DNA of 24,737 bases, from assembly GCA_947305255.1 (NCBI GenBank), contig CAMZDE010000011.1, positions 1 to 24,737 on the forward strand, written 5' to 3'. Positions 6,175 through 13,963 of this stretch are shown here, piece after piece; the first letter of the stretch is position 1; each line of letters begins with the position of its first letter. This DNA is from an uncultured Alphaproteobacteria bacterium. Its GTDB lineage: Bacteria > Pseudomonadota > Alphaproteobacteria > Rs-D84. A program made the translations under genes and the position numbers. Under the pieces are notes generated by a model. The model was not told where the DNA came from. It made no database searches and saw nothing but the letters and a program-made list of their open reading frames with translations.

Positions 6175-7035
6175 ATGCAAAAAGTATCATATATGGGGGA
6201 CGGTTCTACAACCGAATTTTCTTTTAATTTCCCATATTTCGAAAACACAAATATCATCGTGACTAAAAACAACGCGACCGCCACAGGATACAGCGTTGTT
6301 GGAACATCGGGCGGGACAGATGCAGATTTTCCCTATACCGGCGGCAAAATCGTCTTTGAAACTGCACCAACCAGTTTGGATTGCATAACGATTGCGCGCA
6401 GCCTGCCGCTGTCACGCGTTGTGGATTATCAACCAACTGCGAAAATAAATCCAACAACCATGAACCAAGACGCAAACTATTTAATGGAAGTTATCAAAGA
6501 CAAACAAGACGAAATTGACACGCTATGTTCACAATATGCAGATATCGCAGACAAAGAATCAACGACGACTTTGTTGGCGCGTATCGCGGCATTGTCGCAA
6601 CAAATAACCGATTTAGGCGACATATCTACTTTGCGGCAAGACGTCTCAACCAACACAGAAAATATTTCGTTGGTTAACATACGCACAACAGGACTTAGCG
6701 ATTATGTCGTCGAATCCCAAGCCCCCAGCGCAGATAACAATTACACATGGTATCGCAAATACAAAAGCGGTTGGATTGAACAAGGTGGCGAAGCAACTAT
6801 CGCAGCCCAAGCCGCAAACACTATACTAGGAACAGATGTCACGTTGCCTGTGACAATGGCGGGGACAAATTATCTGGTCAATGTGTGCTTTATCACAGAC
6901 GGCGGGAACACTATGACGTTGCGCAATATTTCTAATACCAGAGCCACGACAAAATTAACTATTGGAACATGGACAACCATAGCGATTACAAATTCCTATA
7001 TTGTTACATGGGAAATCAAAGGCATGGCCGAATAA
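6175..7035 (+). CDS. Phage tail-fibre-like protein (T7 gp17-type N-terminal domain)
   Basis: Product of 286 aa with no signal peptide. Residues 1-115 match the layout of the T7-type tail-fibre N-terminal domain: YMGDGSTTEFSFNFPYF, GGKIVFETAP, ITIARSLPLSR and a final helix MNQDANYLMEVIKDKQDEID. Residues 115-170 are a coiled coil. The C-terminal half begins with YVVESQAPSADNNYTWYRKY and KSGWIEQGG, a segment typical of the distal domain in phage fibres. No capsid, portal, terminase, baseplate or integrase gene is near. It could be a prophage relic, part of a tailocin-like or exported structure, or a domesticated adhesin. AAAAGGAG five nt upstream fixes the start. Confidence 0.8.
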   Translation: MQKVSYMGDGSTTEFSFNFPYFENTNIIVTKNNATATGYSVVGTSGGTDADFPYTGGKIVFETAPTSLDCITIARSLPLSRVVDYQPTAKINPTTMNQDANYLMEVIKDKQDEIDTLCSQYADIADKESTTTLLARIAALSQQITDLGDISTLRQDVSTNTENISLVNIRTTGLSDYVVESQAPSADNNYTWYRKYKSGWIEQGGEATIAAQAANTILGTDVTLPVTMAGTNYLVNVCFITDGGNTMTLRNISNTRATTKLTIGTWTTIAITNSYIVTWEIKGMAE

Positions 7036-7066
7036 AAAAATCGGGATTATTTTCCCGATTTTTTTT
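7036..7066. terminator. Bidirectional terminator between the fibre gene and the glycan operon
   Basis: TCGGGA (7041-7046) and TCCCGA (7053-7058) are flanked by A and T runs on both sides, so a U-tract follows in either direction. It serves the genes ending at 7035 (plus) and 7070 (minus). Confidence 0.88.
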
Positions 7067-7069
7067 GGT

Positions 7070-8050
7070 CTAAAATTTACGTTTTTCTATAAATAATTTC
7101 ATTCCGAATATTTTTATATAATGTCTGTGATTCTCTTTATTTATAGACAAAATATATTTATAAATTTTTTTAAATTGAATATTGGCATATTCTTTTGCAT
7201 TATCTTGATACAAGATGCACATTTTACACGTTTTTATCTTTTTATCACGCAAAGAACTGATAAACATACTTGTCAAAAATTCTGCGCAATACCCCGGAGC
7301 CCTTTTTTGGTAAATATTAGCATTTTCTAAATGGCTTTCTTTCATAACCTCCAACAATACACCAAAAACAAATTCACAATATTTATTAAACAAATCCCTC
7401 TTCATAATAAAACAGTTCAAAGGATAATGTTCACAACCATTCTTTATTTCATTTAAATATTTTTTATATTGTGGGTATTTTGTTTCGACAACCTTTACCA
7501 TGATATCAAAGACGTATCCATATCCTTTGGATAAAATGTCCATCTGCTGTCTACATGTTTTCACAGACGCACTGCGCAACAAATTAATTTTATTTGGACA
7601 AACACAATCGTTATCAGCGATAACTTTTAAAATATTATCATTTGATAAATTATTTGTTTTTACATATGTGTCTGTGTCAAACAAATAACCTTCATATTCA
7701 GGAACCCATCTCGAATCAGGAAGTTTAATCTTAGAATCAAATAAAAAATGTTTTGCATATTGCATAAAGCCTATATAAGCGGGATTACCAAAATCTTGCT
7801 GATGTTTCCACATCCAATATATCCCCGTCATTTCGTTTAAATATCTATTATATTTAGATATATTATCGCCTGTATCATCGCCGACAGTATTAGATTTCAA
7901 CCATTTTATCCAATTTTTGTTTAATTTGCCGCACTTAGATTCTTCGCCGACAACAGCCCTGCCACAATGTAATGGTATAAGTATATCACTTTTGAATAAT
8001 GTTGTTGGTTTATAATAACCAATAAAAATTTTTACATCGTTATTATTCAT
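7070..8050 (-). CDS. DUF4422 family protein (predicted glycosyltransferase)
   Basis: Product of 326 aa. The family signature is clear: IFIGYYKPT at the start, LIPLHCGRA (24-32), GDDTGDNIS (57-65), RYLNEMTGIYWMWKH (69-83) and YIGFMQYAKHF (92-102). In most members the last motif is a HYRR-type sequence; here it is QYAKHF. DUF4422 proteins sit in polysaccharide clusters and are thought to transfer galactofuranose or related sugars, which fits the adjacent UDP-galactopyranose mutase. Its start lies two nt after the glf stop, so it is translationally linked. It is the last gene of the operon. Confidence 0.85.
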   Translation of the reverse strand: MNNNDVKIFIGYYKPTTLFKSDILIPLHCGRAVVGEESKCGKLNKNWIKWLKSNTVGDDTGDNISKYNRYLNEMTGIYWMWKHQQDFGNPAYIGFMQYAKHFLFDSKIKLPDSRWVPEYEGYLFDTDTYVKTNNLSNDNILKVIADNDCVCPNKINLLRSASVKTCRQQMDILSKGYGYVFDIMVKVVETKYPQYKKYLNEIKNGCEHYPLNCFIMKRDLFNKYCEFVFGVLLEVMKESHLENANIYQKRAPGYCAEFLTSMFISSLRDKKIKTCKMCILYQDNAKEYANIQFKKIYKYILSINKENHRHYIKIFGMKLFIEKRKF

Positions 8051-8052
8051 TT

Positions 8053-9159
8053 TTATATACCTTTGTTAAAGAAGTTTAACACGCGTTCTACGGCAGCATC
8101 CATGTTATAATATTTATAATCACCTAAACGCCCCAGAAAATGAACGTTAGGATTCTGTTTTGCCAAATCTAGATATTTATTATACAAATCTTTGGTTTCG
8201 GGACGCGGAATTGGATAATATCTTTCGTTTTTCCCAATCACAAATTCAGAAGGATATTCAAAAGAAACCACTGTTTTATCCGATTTGTTATTCAAAAAAT
8301 ATTTGTGTTCGCAAATACGCGTAAAATCGTAATTATCAGGATAACTGACCACTACATTGTTTTGAAAATATTCTTGGTCATATTCACGAATATCAAATTC
8401 CAGACTTCTGTATGGCAATTGACCAAATTGAAAATCAAAAAATTCATCTATGGGGCCAGTATAATACAGATTTTCATATTCCATGCTTTTATCAAACGGC
8501 GTATTCAATTTCACAGTGATATTTGGATTGTCCAACATTTTTTCCATCATTTTTGTATAGCCGTTTAATGGAATACCCTGATATTTATCTTGGAAATAAT
8601 CATCACAAGTCGAAATTGTAATTGGAACACGTTCTGCCACAGATGCATCCAATTCTTCAGGTGTACAGCCCCACTGTTTCTTATAATAATTTACAAAACA
8701 TTTATCGTAAATATAATCGGCCAAGAAAGATAATTCTGCATCTTTGTATGAACGTAATTGCAAAATCGATATACGTTTGCCGTATCCAAATACAGAAATC
8801 AATTTATTTATCAAATTGTTCGCCAATTGTTCTGGGAAAGATTCTTTGATACTGGTCAAATTAAAAGAAAACGCGACCGTTTTCCCATCGACATACGCGC
8901 GCACTTTCAGAAAAAACGGATGCCATTTTGTAAAATTGGACAGGTAATCCCAAACTTCTTTGTTCGAAGTATGAAATATATGCGGCCCATATTTATGTAT
9001 GCAAATCGAATTATTATCAAAATAATCAAAACAATTCCCAGCAATATGATTACGAGAATCGATGATTGTCACCGGCTCTTTCAATACATTCGCAATTCTT
9101 TCTGCCAATGTCACCCCTGATAAACCCGCACCGACAATCAAATGTTTGCATTTTGTCAT
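8053..9159 (-). CDS. glf: UDP-galactopyranose mutase
   Basis: Flavoenzyme that interconverts UDP-galactopyranose and UDP-galactofuranose in the cytoplasm, providing Galf for surface glycans. The 368-aa length is typical. The FAD dinucleotide fold VGAGLSG (9-15), an acidic strand end with RNHIAGN (36-42), HKYGPHIFHTS (55-65) and YTGPIDEFFDFQFGQLPYRSL (about 238-258) are all present. The last of these includes the conserved Tyr and Arg of the substrate pocket. A strong AGGAGGAG site precedes the start. It lies 22 nt downstream of the epimerase gene in the same operon. Confidence 0.96.
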   Translation of the reverse strand: MTKCKHLIVGAGLSGVTLAERIANVLKEPVTIIDSRNHIAGNCFDYFDNNSICIHKYGPHIFHTSNKEVWDYLSNFTKWHPFFLKVRAYVDGKTVAFSFNLTSIKESFPEQLANNLINKLISVFGYGKRISILQLRSYKDAELSFLADYIYDKCFVNYYKKQWGCTPEELDASVAERVPITISTCDDYFQDKYQGIPLNGYTKMMEKMLDNPNITVKLNTPFDKSMEYENLYYTGPIDEFFDFQFGQLPYRSLEFDIREYDQEYFQNNVVVSYPDNYDFTRICEHKYFLNNKSDKTVVSFEYPSEFVIGKNERYYPIPRPETKDLYNKYLDLAKQNPNVHFLGRLGDYKYYNMDAAVERVLNFFNKGI

Positions 9160-9181
9160 TTACTCCTCCTGAAGATGTTTG

Positions 9182-9973
9182 TTATTTTTGATAAATTTGG
9201 TTAATACTTCTGCATTTCGCATATAATTCTTGCTTTGTGAACGGCATAACAACAGCATGTAATTTATCGCAATCTAATATAAAGCCGTCTTTCTCTGGCA
9301 CAGTGTTTTGAAATACAATTCTGTCCTGACCAGTTATCATTGGCAACAAATCTTTGATTTTCAATGCAAAACCTGCACCGATGTTAAATATACCAACTTT
9401 TTGTTTATCAATCAAAGTTTTCAATGCAGATTGAAAATAGTCGCGCGTTATAAAATCTTTGCGAACATTTTCATTTTCTGTCACGTTCAATATGCCGTTA
9501 TTTTTCAGCGCACCCGATATCCACGATATAAATGTTGAATTATTTTTATCTGTTGGAAAATCCAAAATATTTCCGACACGTAAAATCAAATTTTTGTTTG
9601 GTAAAATTCTTTGTATTTCACGTTCACTGATAATTTTGTTATACGAATAACAATCTGTGGGACGTAATTCTGATTGTTCTGAATAAAGCGCTAATCTATC
9701 ACTGGCCCCGTAAACTTTGCGTGAAGAAATCATTACAAATTTTGTATCTGAATCTTTGATAACATTGGCTATCTTGACATCTATGATATCAGATAGACGC
9801 AGTTTTTCTTGCTTAAACGCCGGTTGAATAGAAAAATTAATTACGTAATCAAATGATTTTAACACATCAACATCGGAAACAGATTCAAATCTTTTGAACA
9901 AAGTTGCATTTGTAAAAACTTTTTCAATATCATGCGCCAGATAAGCGTTATAACCAATGATTGCTATTTTCAT
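9182..9973 (-). CDS. NAD(P)-dependent sugar epimerase/dehydratase (SDR family)
   Basis: Product of 264 aa counted from the ATG at 9973, which overlaps the stop of the upstream glycosyltransferase (ATGA) and has GAGGGG upstream. The N-terminal Rossmann strand is MKIAIIGYNAYLAHDIEKVF. Its glycine motif is degenerate compared with GxxGxxG. VMISSRKVYG (80-89) and the catalytic pair Tyr109/Lys113 (YSYNK) fit extended SDRs. WISGALKNNGILNV and FITRDYF are also family-like. It probably modifies a nucleotide sugar used by this operon; the exact substrate cannot be read from sequence. An upstream in-frame ATG at 10048 lies inside the glycosyltransferase gene and is rejected. Confidence 0.83.
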   Translation of the reverse strand: MKIAIIGYNAYLAHDIEKVFTNATLFKRFESVSDVDVLKSFDYVINFSIQPAFKQEKLRLSDIIDVKIANVIKDSDTKFVMISSRKVYGASDRLALYSEQSELRPTDCYSYNKIISEREIQRILPNKNLILRVGNILDFPTDKNNSTFISWISGALKNNGILNVTENENVRKDFITRDYFQSALKTLIDKQKVGIFNIGAGFALKIKDLLPMITGQDRIVFQNTVPEKDGFILDCDKLHAVVMPFTKQELYAKCRSINQIYQK

Positions 9974-11061
9974 TGTACACCCCTCATCTGATGTAAACGC
10001 TTTTTGAACACAGGTATTTTTGAAAATACGTAATATATACGCGTACAATTTTTCACACGCGTTTTATAAACAGGCCCGATAACGTCGAAAAATATTTTCA
10101 ATATCCGATATTTCAAAGATTTTGGAAATATCGTCATCATAATTTTGTAATATTGTTTGTCTGATAAATAAGATTTATCAAAATCGCCGTCGCGAAGATA
10201 TTTTGTATATTCTGATTGAAAACGTTTTATAAATTGTTGTTTCGCATCATCTGTCAAACGCCCCATGTTCCACATATATGTCCCCAGTTTGACATTCGGT
10301 ATCAATTTAGCAACACCCTGATGAATTTCCGGATATTGTGTCAGGAAACGTTCCACTTCGTCCCATTCGTCGCATACACAGAATATTTTTCCCGACGATT
10401 TTACCGACGAATTCGCATTGTCACACCGATAATGTAAAAACGCGTCAGTCGTTAAAAACGCCCGTTCAGCCATCGCCCACACTTTGAAATTAAATCCAGT
10501 ATCTTGGTATGATGCACCCGACGATTCTAAAAATCTGATTCCGTATTTGTTCAAAAAATCACGTCTGTAAATCCCAGCCCAAATTGACGGTGCGCACCAA
10601 AAAATCGCGGTTTCACGACGCGGTTTTATAACGCGTCCGCAATCATATGACGGCAAAGACCCCGCACGAACATTTTTTTCACCATTTTTTGTTGTGTATT
10701 CGTAAAAATCGCCCTTTACAACATCAGCATCGTGTTTATCAGCGATTTTTACCAACGTTTCAAACATATCGGCATCAACCCAATCATCGCCTTCAACGAT
10801 ACCAACATATTCACCCGTCGCGGCATCTAAGCCGCGATTCATGGATTTTCCATAACCTTCGTTTGGTTTGTCTATGATTTTGATACGGTTATCTTTATCG
10901 GCAAATTGTTTGATAATATCCAACGTAGAATCCGTCGAACCGTCATTAATAACCAATATTTCGATATTTTTCAGGCTTTGATTAACAACGCTGTTGATGC
11001 ACTGAGACAAATATTTTTCGGAATTATAACATGGAATTAAGATAGATATCTTTGGTTGCAT
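9970..11061 (-). CDS. Family 2 glycosyltransferase
   Basis: Product of 363 aa with a GT-A fold. ISILIPCYNSEKYLSQCINSV opens the domain. The nucleotide-binding VINDGSTDST (Asp40) and the metal-binding VEGDDWVD (Asp92/Asp93) follow. The acceptor region includes ASYQDTGFNFKVWAMAERAF. A C-terminal basic, hydrophobic tail (about 300-363) could attach to the inner membrane. It transfers a sugar from a nucleotide donor to a lipid-linked glycan or teichoic-type acceptor; donor unknown. First gene of the four-gene minus-strand glycan operon, with AAGGA seven nt before the ATG. Its stop overlaps the next start, implying coupling. Confidence 0.93.
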   Translation of the reverse strand: MQPKISILIPCYNSEKYLSQCINSVVNQSLKNIEILVINDGSTDSTLDIIKQFADKDNRIKIIDKPNEGYGKSMNRGLDAATGEYVGIVEGDDWVDADMFETLVKIADKHDADVVKGDFYEYTTKNGEKNVRAGSLPSYDCGRVIKPRRETAIFWCAPSIWAGIYRRDFLNKYGIRFLESSGASYQDTGFNFKVWAMAERAFLTTDAFLHYRCDNANSSVKSSGKIFCVCDEWDEVERFLTQYPEIHQGVAKLIPNVKLGTYMWNMGRLTDDAKQQFIKRFQSEYTKYLRDGDFDKSYLSDKQYYKIMMTIFPKSLKYRILKIFFDVIGPVYKTRVKNCTRIYYVFSKIPVFKKRLHQMRGVQ

Positions 11062-11337
11062 TTTTAATCCTTGGTATCCATTTCAAACAGCATATATCGC
11101 TTTCCCATATCGTTGTGGTTATCAAACAAACAAACAACTCTTTGATTGTTATTATCTATTCCGCGCAAGCATCGCACAAATATCGCGAAAAATCAAGTTA
11201 TAATTGCAAATTTTTTGACACACGTAATAATGTTATGAATATTTTCATATAAGGGACAAAAAGGGGCTATAAAGAAATAGTCATCATATACAAAAAAACC
11301 GCGTTAAACTCTACAATTTTCCCGACACAAAAAACTA
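11062..11337. other. Divergent intergenic region between the glycan operon and serS
   Basis: No gene is seen. A minus-strand promoter candidate for the glycan operon is TTGTGC (complement of 11174-11179) with GATAAT (complement of 11151-11156), 17 bp apart, giving an 80-nt leader. A CAAA-type short repeat lies at 11125-11137. The rest is AT-rich and unremarkable. Confidence 0.4.
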
Positions 11338-11365
11338 TTGAATTTATTTGACATAATTGTATACT
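11338..11365 (+). promoter_or_regulatory. Putative promoter of serS
   Basis: TTGAAT (11338-11343), 16 bp, TATACT (11360-11365). A consensus TTGACA at 11348 has no partner at normal spacing. AAAGG near 11390 is the ribosome binding site. Confidence 0.5.
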
Positions 11366-11403
11366 ATGTGGCAAACATATTTACAAACAAAGGCTTAAAT
11401 ACC

Positions 11404-12744
11404 ATGATAGACATCAAATTATTGCGTGAACATCCTGAACTGTTTCGTGAATTGGTAAAAATCAGAAATTCTGATATTGATATTGATGAATTGTTGAATC
11501 TGGATCAACAATTGCGCGAACAACAACAAAAAACCGAAGCGTTACAATCTGAATTAAATCAGTTGTCCCGCCAAAAAATGGTAGATGAAGCCAAAAAAGT
11601 TAAACAACAATTATCTGAACAAGAACCAATCTTGAAAGATTTACAAGATAAACGTAAACAATTATTAGATCGTGTTCCTAATTTCTTGGCACCTGATACG
11701 CCAGTTGGGGATTCAGATGAACAAAATCTGGAAATTTTCCGTTGGGGCGAACAACCTAAATTTGATTTTACCCCGAAAACCCATGAAGAATTGGGCAAAA
11801 AATTGGGGATTTTAGACATTGAACGCGGGACCAAGGTTTCAGGTTCTGGTTTTTACTATTGGATTGGTGACGGTGCCAGATTGCAGGCGGCGGCGTTCAG
11901 ATATGTCGAAGATTTATTGACAGAACGTGGATTTATTCCATTCAAAACGCCGGTTGTGACAAAACGCGACGCGCTTTATGCGACCGGATATTTCCCGTTT
12001 TCCCAAGATGAAACATATTGCATTACGGGATCTGATATGGTTTTGATTGGAACATCTGAACAATCTTTGGTTCCATACAGAATGAACGAAACGATTGAAG
12101 AGGCAAAATTGCCCCTGCTCTATACTGCGTTCACACCATGTTTCAGATACGAAGCCGGTGCCGCAGGCCGCGCAACACGTGGCATTTTCCGTGTTCATCA
12201 ATTTCATAAGCAAGAACAAATCGTTTTATGCAGACCCGAAGAATCCGAATATTGGAATCTGGTCTGCCAACGAAACGTTGAAGATATCATGCAAGGATTG
12301 GAAATCCCATACCGCGTTGTATTGGTCTGCACTGGCGATATGGGCGCCCCAGGGTTCAAAAAATATGATACAGAAGGTTGGTTCGCGGGATTTGGCGAAT
12401 ATCGCGAAACACATTCGAATTCTAATTTGATGGATTATCAGGCGCGTCGTGCAAACATAAAATTTGCCGGCAAAGACAAAGGTTTTGTCCATACTATTTC
12501 ATCAACTGCCCTGACAGACCGCGCAATTATCGCGATTATGGAAAATAACCAAACCAAAGAAGGTTATATCAGAATACCAAAAGTTTTACAAAAATATATG
12601 GGCGGTCAAACAGAAATTCGTCCGGCGGCAAATAAAGATGTCAATCGCATTGATGTTTCAGATTTGCGCGCACGTTTGAACGGTTTAGAATATAACAGCA
12701 TCGGCGACAATTATCCAGAAACATTAAAATTTTTCAAAAAATAA
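11404..12744 (+). CDS. serS: Serine--tRNA ligase, divergent form
   Basis: Charges tRNA-Ser (and the tRNA-Sec precursor where present). The 446-aa product starts with the standard MIDIKLLREHPELF and has the N-terminal tRNA-binding coiled coil (about 25-100). Motif 2 is FRYEAGAAGRATRGIFRVHQFHKQE, close to canonical. TGDMGAPGFKKYDTEGWFAGFGEYRE replaces the usual AKTYDLEVW-type segment, and SNSNLMDYQARR replaces SNCxDFQARR. Motif 3 reads STALTDRAIIAIMENNQ, keeping the Arg but not the GxxVGRT context. Start at 11404 by N-terminal match; an upstream in-frame ATG at 11338 would run through the promoter. The cognate tRNA-Ser lies 1.3 kb downstream. Confidence 0.95.
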   Translation: MIDIKLLREHPELFRELVKIRNSDIDIDELLNLDQQLREQQQKTEALQSELNQLSRQKMVDEAKKVKQQLSEQEPILKDLQDKRKQLLDRVPNFLAPDTPVGDSDEQNLEIFRWGEQPKFDFTPKTHEELGKKLGILDIERGTKVSGSGFYYWIGDGARLQAAAFRYVEDLLTERGFIPFKTPVVTKRDALYATGYFPFSQDETYCITGSDMVLIGTSEQSLVPYRMNETIEEAKLPLLYTAFTPCFRYEAGAAGRATRGIFRVHQFHKQEQIVLCRPEESEYWNLVCQRNVEDIMQGLEIPYRVVLVCTGDMGAPGFKKYDTEGWFAGFGEYRETHSNSNLMDYQARRANIKFAGKDKGFVHTISSTALTDRAIIAIMENNQTKEGYIRIPKVLQKYMGGQTEIRPAANKDVNRIDVSDLRARLNGLEYNSIGDNYPETLKFFKK

Positions 12745-12762
12745 TCGTTCCGATTTATAAAC

Positions 12763-12787
12763 AAAAACGCCCGATTGGGCGTTTTTG
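12763..12787. terminator. Bidirectional terminator after serS
   Basis: AAAAACGCCC-GATT-GGGCGTTTTT, a perfect 10-bp palindrome with U-tracts in both directions. It also serves the minus-strand gene that ends at 12801. Confidence 0.9.
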
Positions 12788-12800
12788 TTGTTGGTGCGCA

Positions 12801-13484
12801 TCATTGTTGTGCCGGCGCATTTACAAATGCGACCTGAGTTTTTGCATTATCATTGTTCCACGTTGTGTAAATTTCAACACGTTTATTGTTTAATGCCGTT
12901 TGCACATTAGTTACCGAACTTTGTACAGTATTAATATTGCCTTGTAACACTGTTCCGGCATCTCGCACTATATCAAATACCGCACCCGCCGATATTAACG
13001 CATTATCTGGATTATCGCTATCCGCTTGCAACACACGACCTATATCTTCTCTCATTGCTGCATACTCTTCATTATACGCTTGCAAAAGCGCGGTACCCAC
13101 CCCAGAATCATCATCAAAAACCATTGTGGATATTGCATCTTGAGATTCTAAACCCGTCAATTTATCTTGCTTGGCATCCATTCCTTCTTCAAGTGTTGAT
13201 CGTAGATTATATTCTCCATCTCTCATCTCATCTCTAACTTTATTCACCGCGGCAATTGCGCTATTGTATGCACCCTTAACATATGCGGTGGTGGCGATAT
13301 GTTCTTGGTCGGCAGTGTCTATATCAATACGACCGTATGGCGCGTACGCTTGTGTTGTTGGTGCGGGGTGATTATTATCCGCCGCGCTTGGTGCAGTGTA
13401 CATCGCCCCCGATATATTTTCTGCCATTGCAGTAATTGGTAATGCCGCGATAACGGCCAATGATATTAATGTTTTTGTTCTCAT
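12801..13484 (-). CDS. Exported protein, TAYVKGAYN family
   Basis: Product of 227 aa counted from the ATG at 13484, preceded by AAAGGAGAG. The signal peptide MRTKTLISLAVIAALPITAMA is followed by ENISGAMYTAPSAADNNHPAP and YGRIDIDTADQEHIATTAYVKGAYNSAIAAVNKV. The second half is a helical region (EGMDAKQDKLTGL, NINTVQSSVTNVQTALNNK). The end is IYTTWNNDNAKTQVAFV, the family's Trp-containing C-terminus. It is a close paralogue of the partial gene at 24536; both have the same long structured leader. Probably a surface or secreted fibre-like protein whose expression is controlled at the RNA level. A longer reading frame back to 13559 lies in the leader and lacks a ribosome binding site. Confidence 0.8.
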   Translation of the reverse strand: MRTKTLISLAVIAALPITAMAENISGAMYTAPSAADNNHPAPTTQAYAPYGRIDIDTADQEHIATTAYVKGAYNSAIAAVNKVRDEMRDGEYNLRSTLEEGMDAKQDKLTGLESQDAISTMVFDDDSGVGTALLQAYNEEYAAMREDIGRVLQADSDNPDNALISAGAVFDIVRDAGTVLQGNINTVQSSVTNVQTALNNKRVEIYTTWNNDNAKTQVAFVNAPAQQ

Positions 13485-13544
13485 CGTGTCTCTCCTTTGT
13501 TCTTTACAAAAACAATCCACTTTCGCCATTTGGCAATTGCGAAG

Positions 13545-13724
13545 CAAAAGAACAACCACCGGATTAAGGGTGGTTGGAGGTTAACAACAATTTTAGAGCA
13601 AATTGCGCGCCTTATTCTATATATTCGGCAGCCCTCCAACCATATAAGTTGGAGATTTTTTTACGTCTTATCCAAGACGGCTCTAAACGGGTTGTTAAGC
13701 CCCATCACAAAAAACCTTTGTGAC
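13545..13724 (-). ncRNA. Structured leader RNA, copy 1 (riboswitch/attenuator candidate)
   Basis: Read on the minus strand. Hairpin P1 pairs 13717-13723 with 13705-13711. P2 is a long-range TTAACAAC (13691-13698) with GTTGTTAA (13581-13588). P3 pairs TTTAGAGC (13680-13687) with GCTCTAAA (13592-13599). P4 is CGTCTT-GGAT-AAGACG (13664-13679). P5 is CTCCAAC/GTTGGAG (13634-13654). The 29-nt block 13601-13629 is identical to copy 2. The terminator CAACCACC/GGTGGTTG (13553-13576) with TTCTTTT comes last. GGTTGGAGG (13633-13641) can instead pair with CCTCCAACC (13572-13580), breaking both P5 and the terminator. The leader ends 60 nt before the start at 13484. No known family recognised. Confidence 0.8.
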
Positions 13725-13730
13725 GTTGGT

Positions 13731-13760
13731 ATTATATCATATTCAAACACCCCCATGCAA
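13731..13760 (-). promoter_or_regulatory. Promoter of structured leader copy 1
   Basis: On the minus strand TTGCAT (13755-13760), 18 bp, then TATAAT (13731-13736) inside TGATATAAT. The same boxes and spacing precede copy 2 at 24290-24319. Confidence 0.75.
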
Positions 13761-13804
13761 TAGTATTTTTTGGTGGGTTCGAATCTGAACCATACGAGAC
13801 AAAA

Positions 13805-13828
13805 ATAAAACGCCCAAATGGGCGTTTT
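13805..13828. terminator. Terminator copy next to the tRNA-Ser repeat
   Basis: AAAACGCCC-AAAT-GGGCGTTTT with U-rich flanks on both strands. It duplicates the terminator at 13964-13991 at an offset of 160 bp. Confidence 0.8.
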
Positions 13829-13835
13829 GTTTTTG

Positions 13836-13913
13836 TGGCGGAAGCGCGGGATTGTAATTCCCACTCGTTTCACTCGCGGGCCCCTTTCACTTCGCTTCGC
13901 TTCGTCACGAACC
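13836..13913 (-). repeat. tRNA-proximal repeat core, copy 2, with tRNA-Ser-like 3' end
   Basis: On the minus strand it reads GGTTCGTGACG, three GnAGC-type units, GTGAAAGGGGCCCGCGA, a short spacer, then GTGGGAATTACAAT. It ends CCCGCGCTTCCGCCA (to 13836), which looks like the T-stem, acceptor strand and CCA of a tRNA-Ser. The same blocks in the same order lie downstream of tRNA-Leu at 615-679. The native tRNA-Ser ends 160 bp upstream in the same orientation. Not a functional tRNA, as no 5' half is present. Confidence 0.72.
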
Positions 13914-13963
13914 CAGACAACTTCGTTGCAGAGCCTAATCCCAAGCCACCATTTCAACACAAT

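Noticed and set aside
1513..7035. Intact prophage
   Set aside because: No terminase, portal, capsid, tail tube, lysis or integrase gene. Most products have signal peptides, which phage fibres lack.
9974..10048. Longer start for the SDR gene at 10048
   Set aside because: It lies within the glycosyltransferase coding region. The ATGA overlap at 9970-9973 with GAGGGG is a better start and gives a normal Rossmann N-terminus.
13485..13559. 25-residue upstream extension of the 12801-13484 gene
   Set aside because: It runs through non-conserved leader sequence, hides the signal peptide and has no ribosome binding site. The paralogue at 24536 supports the start at 13484.
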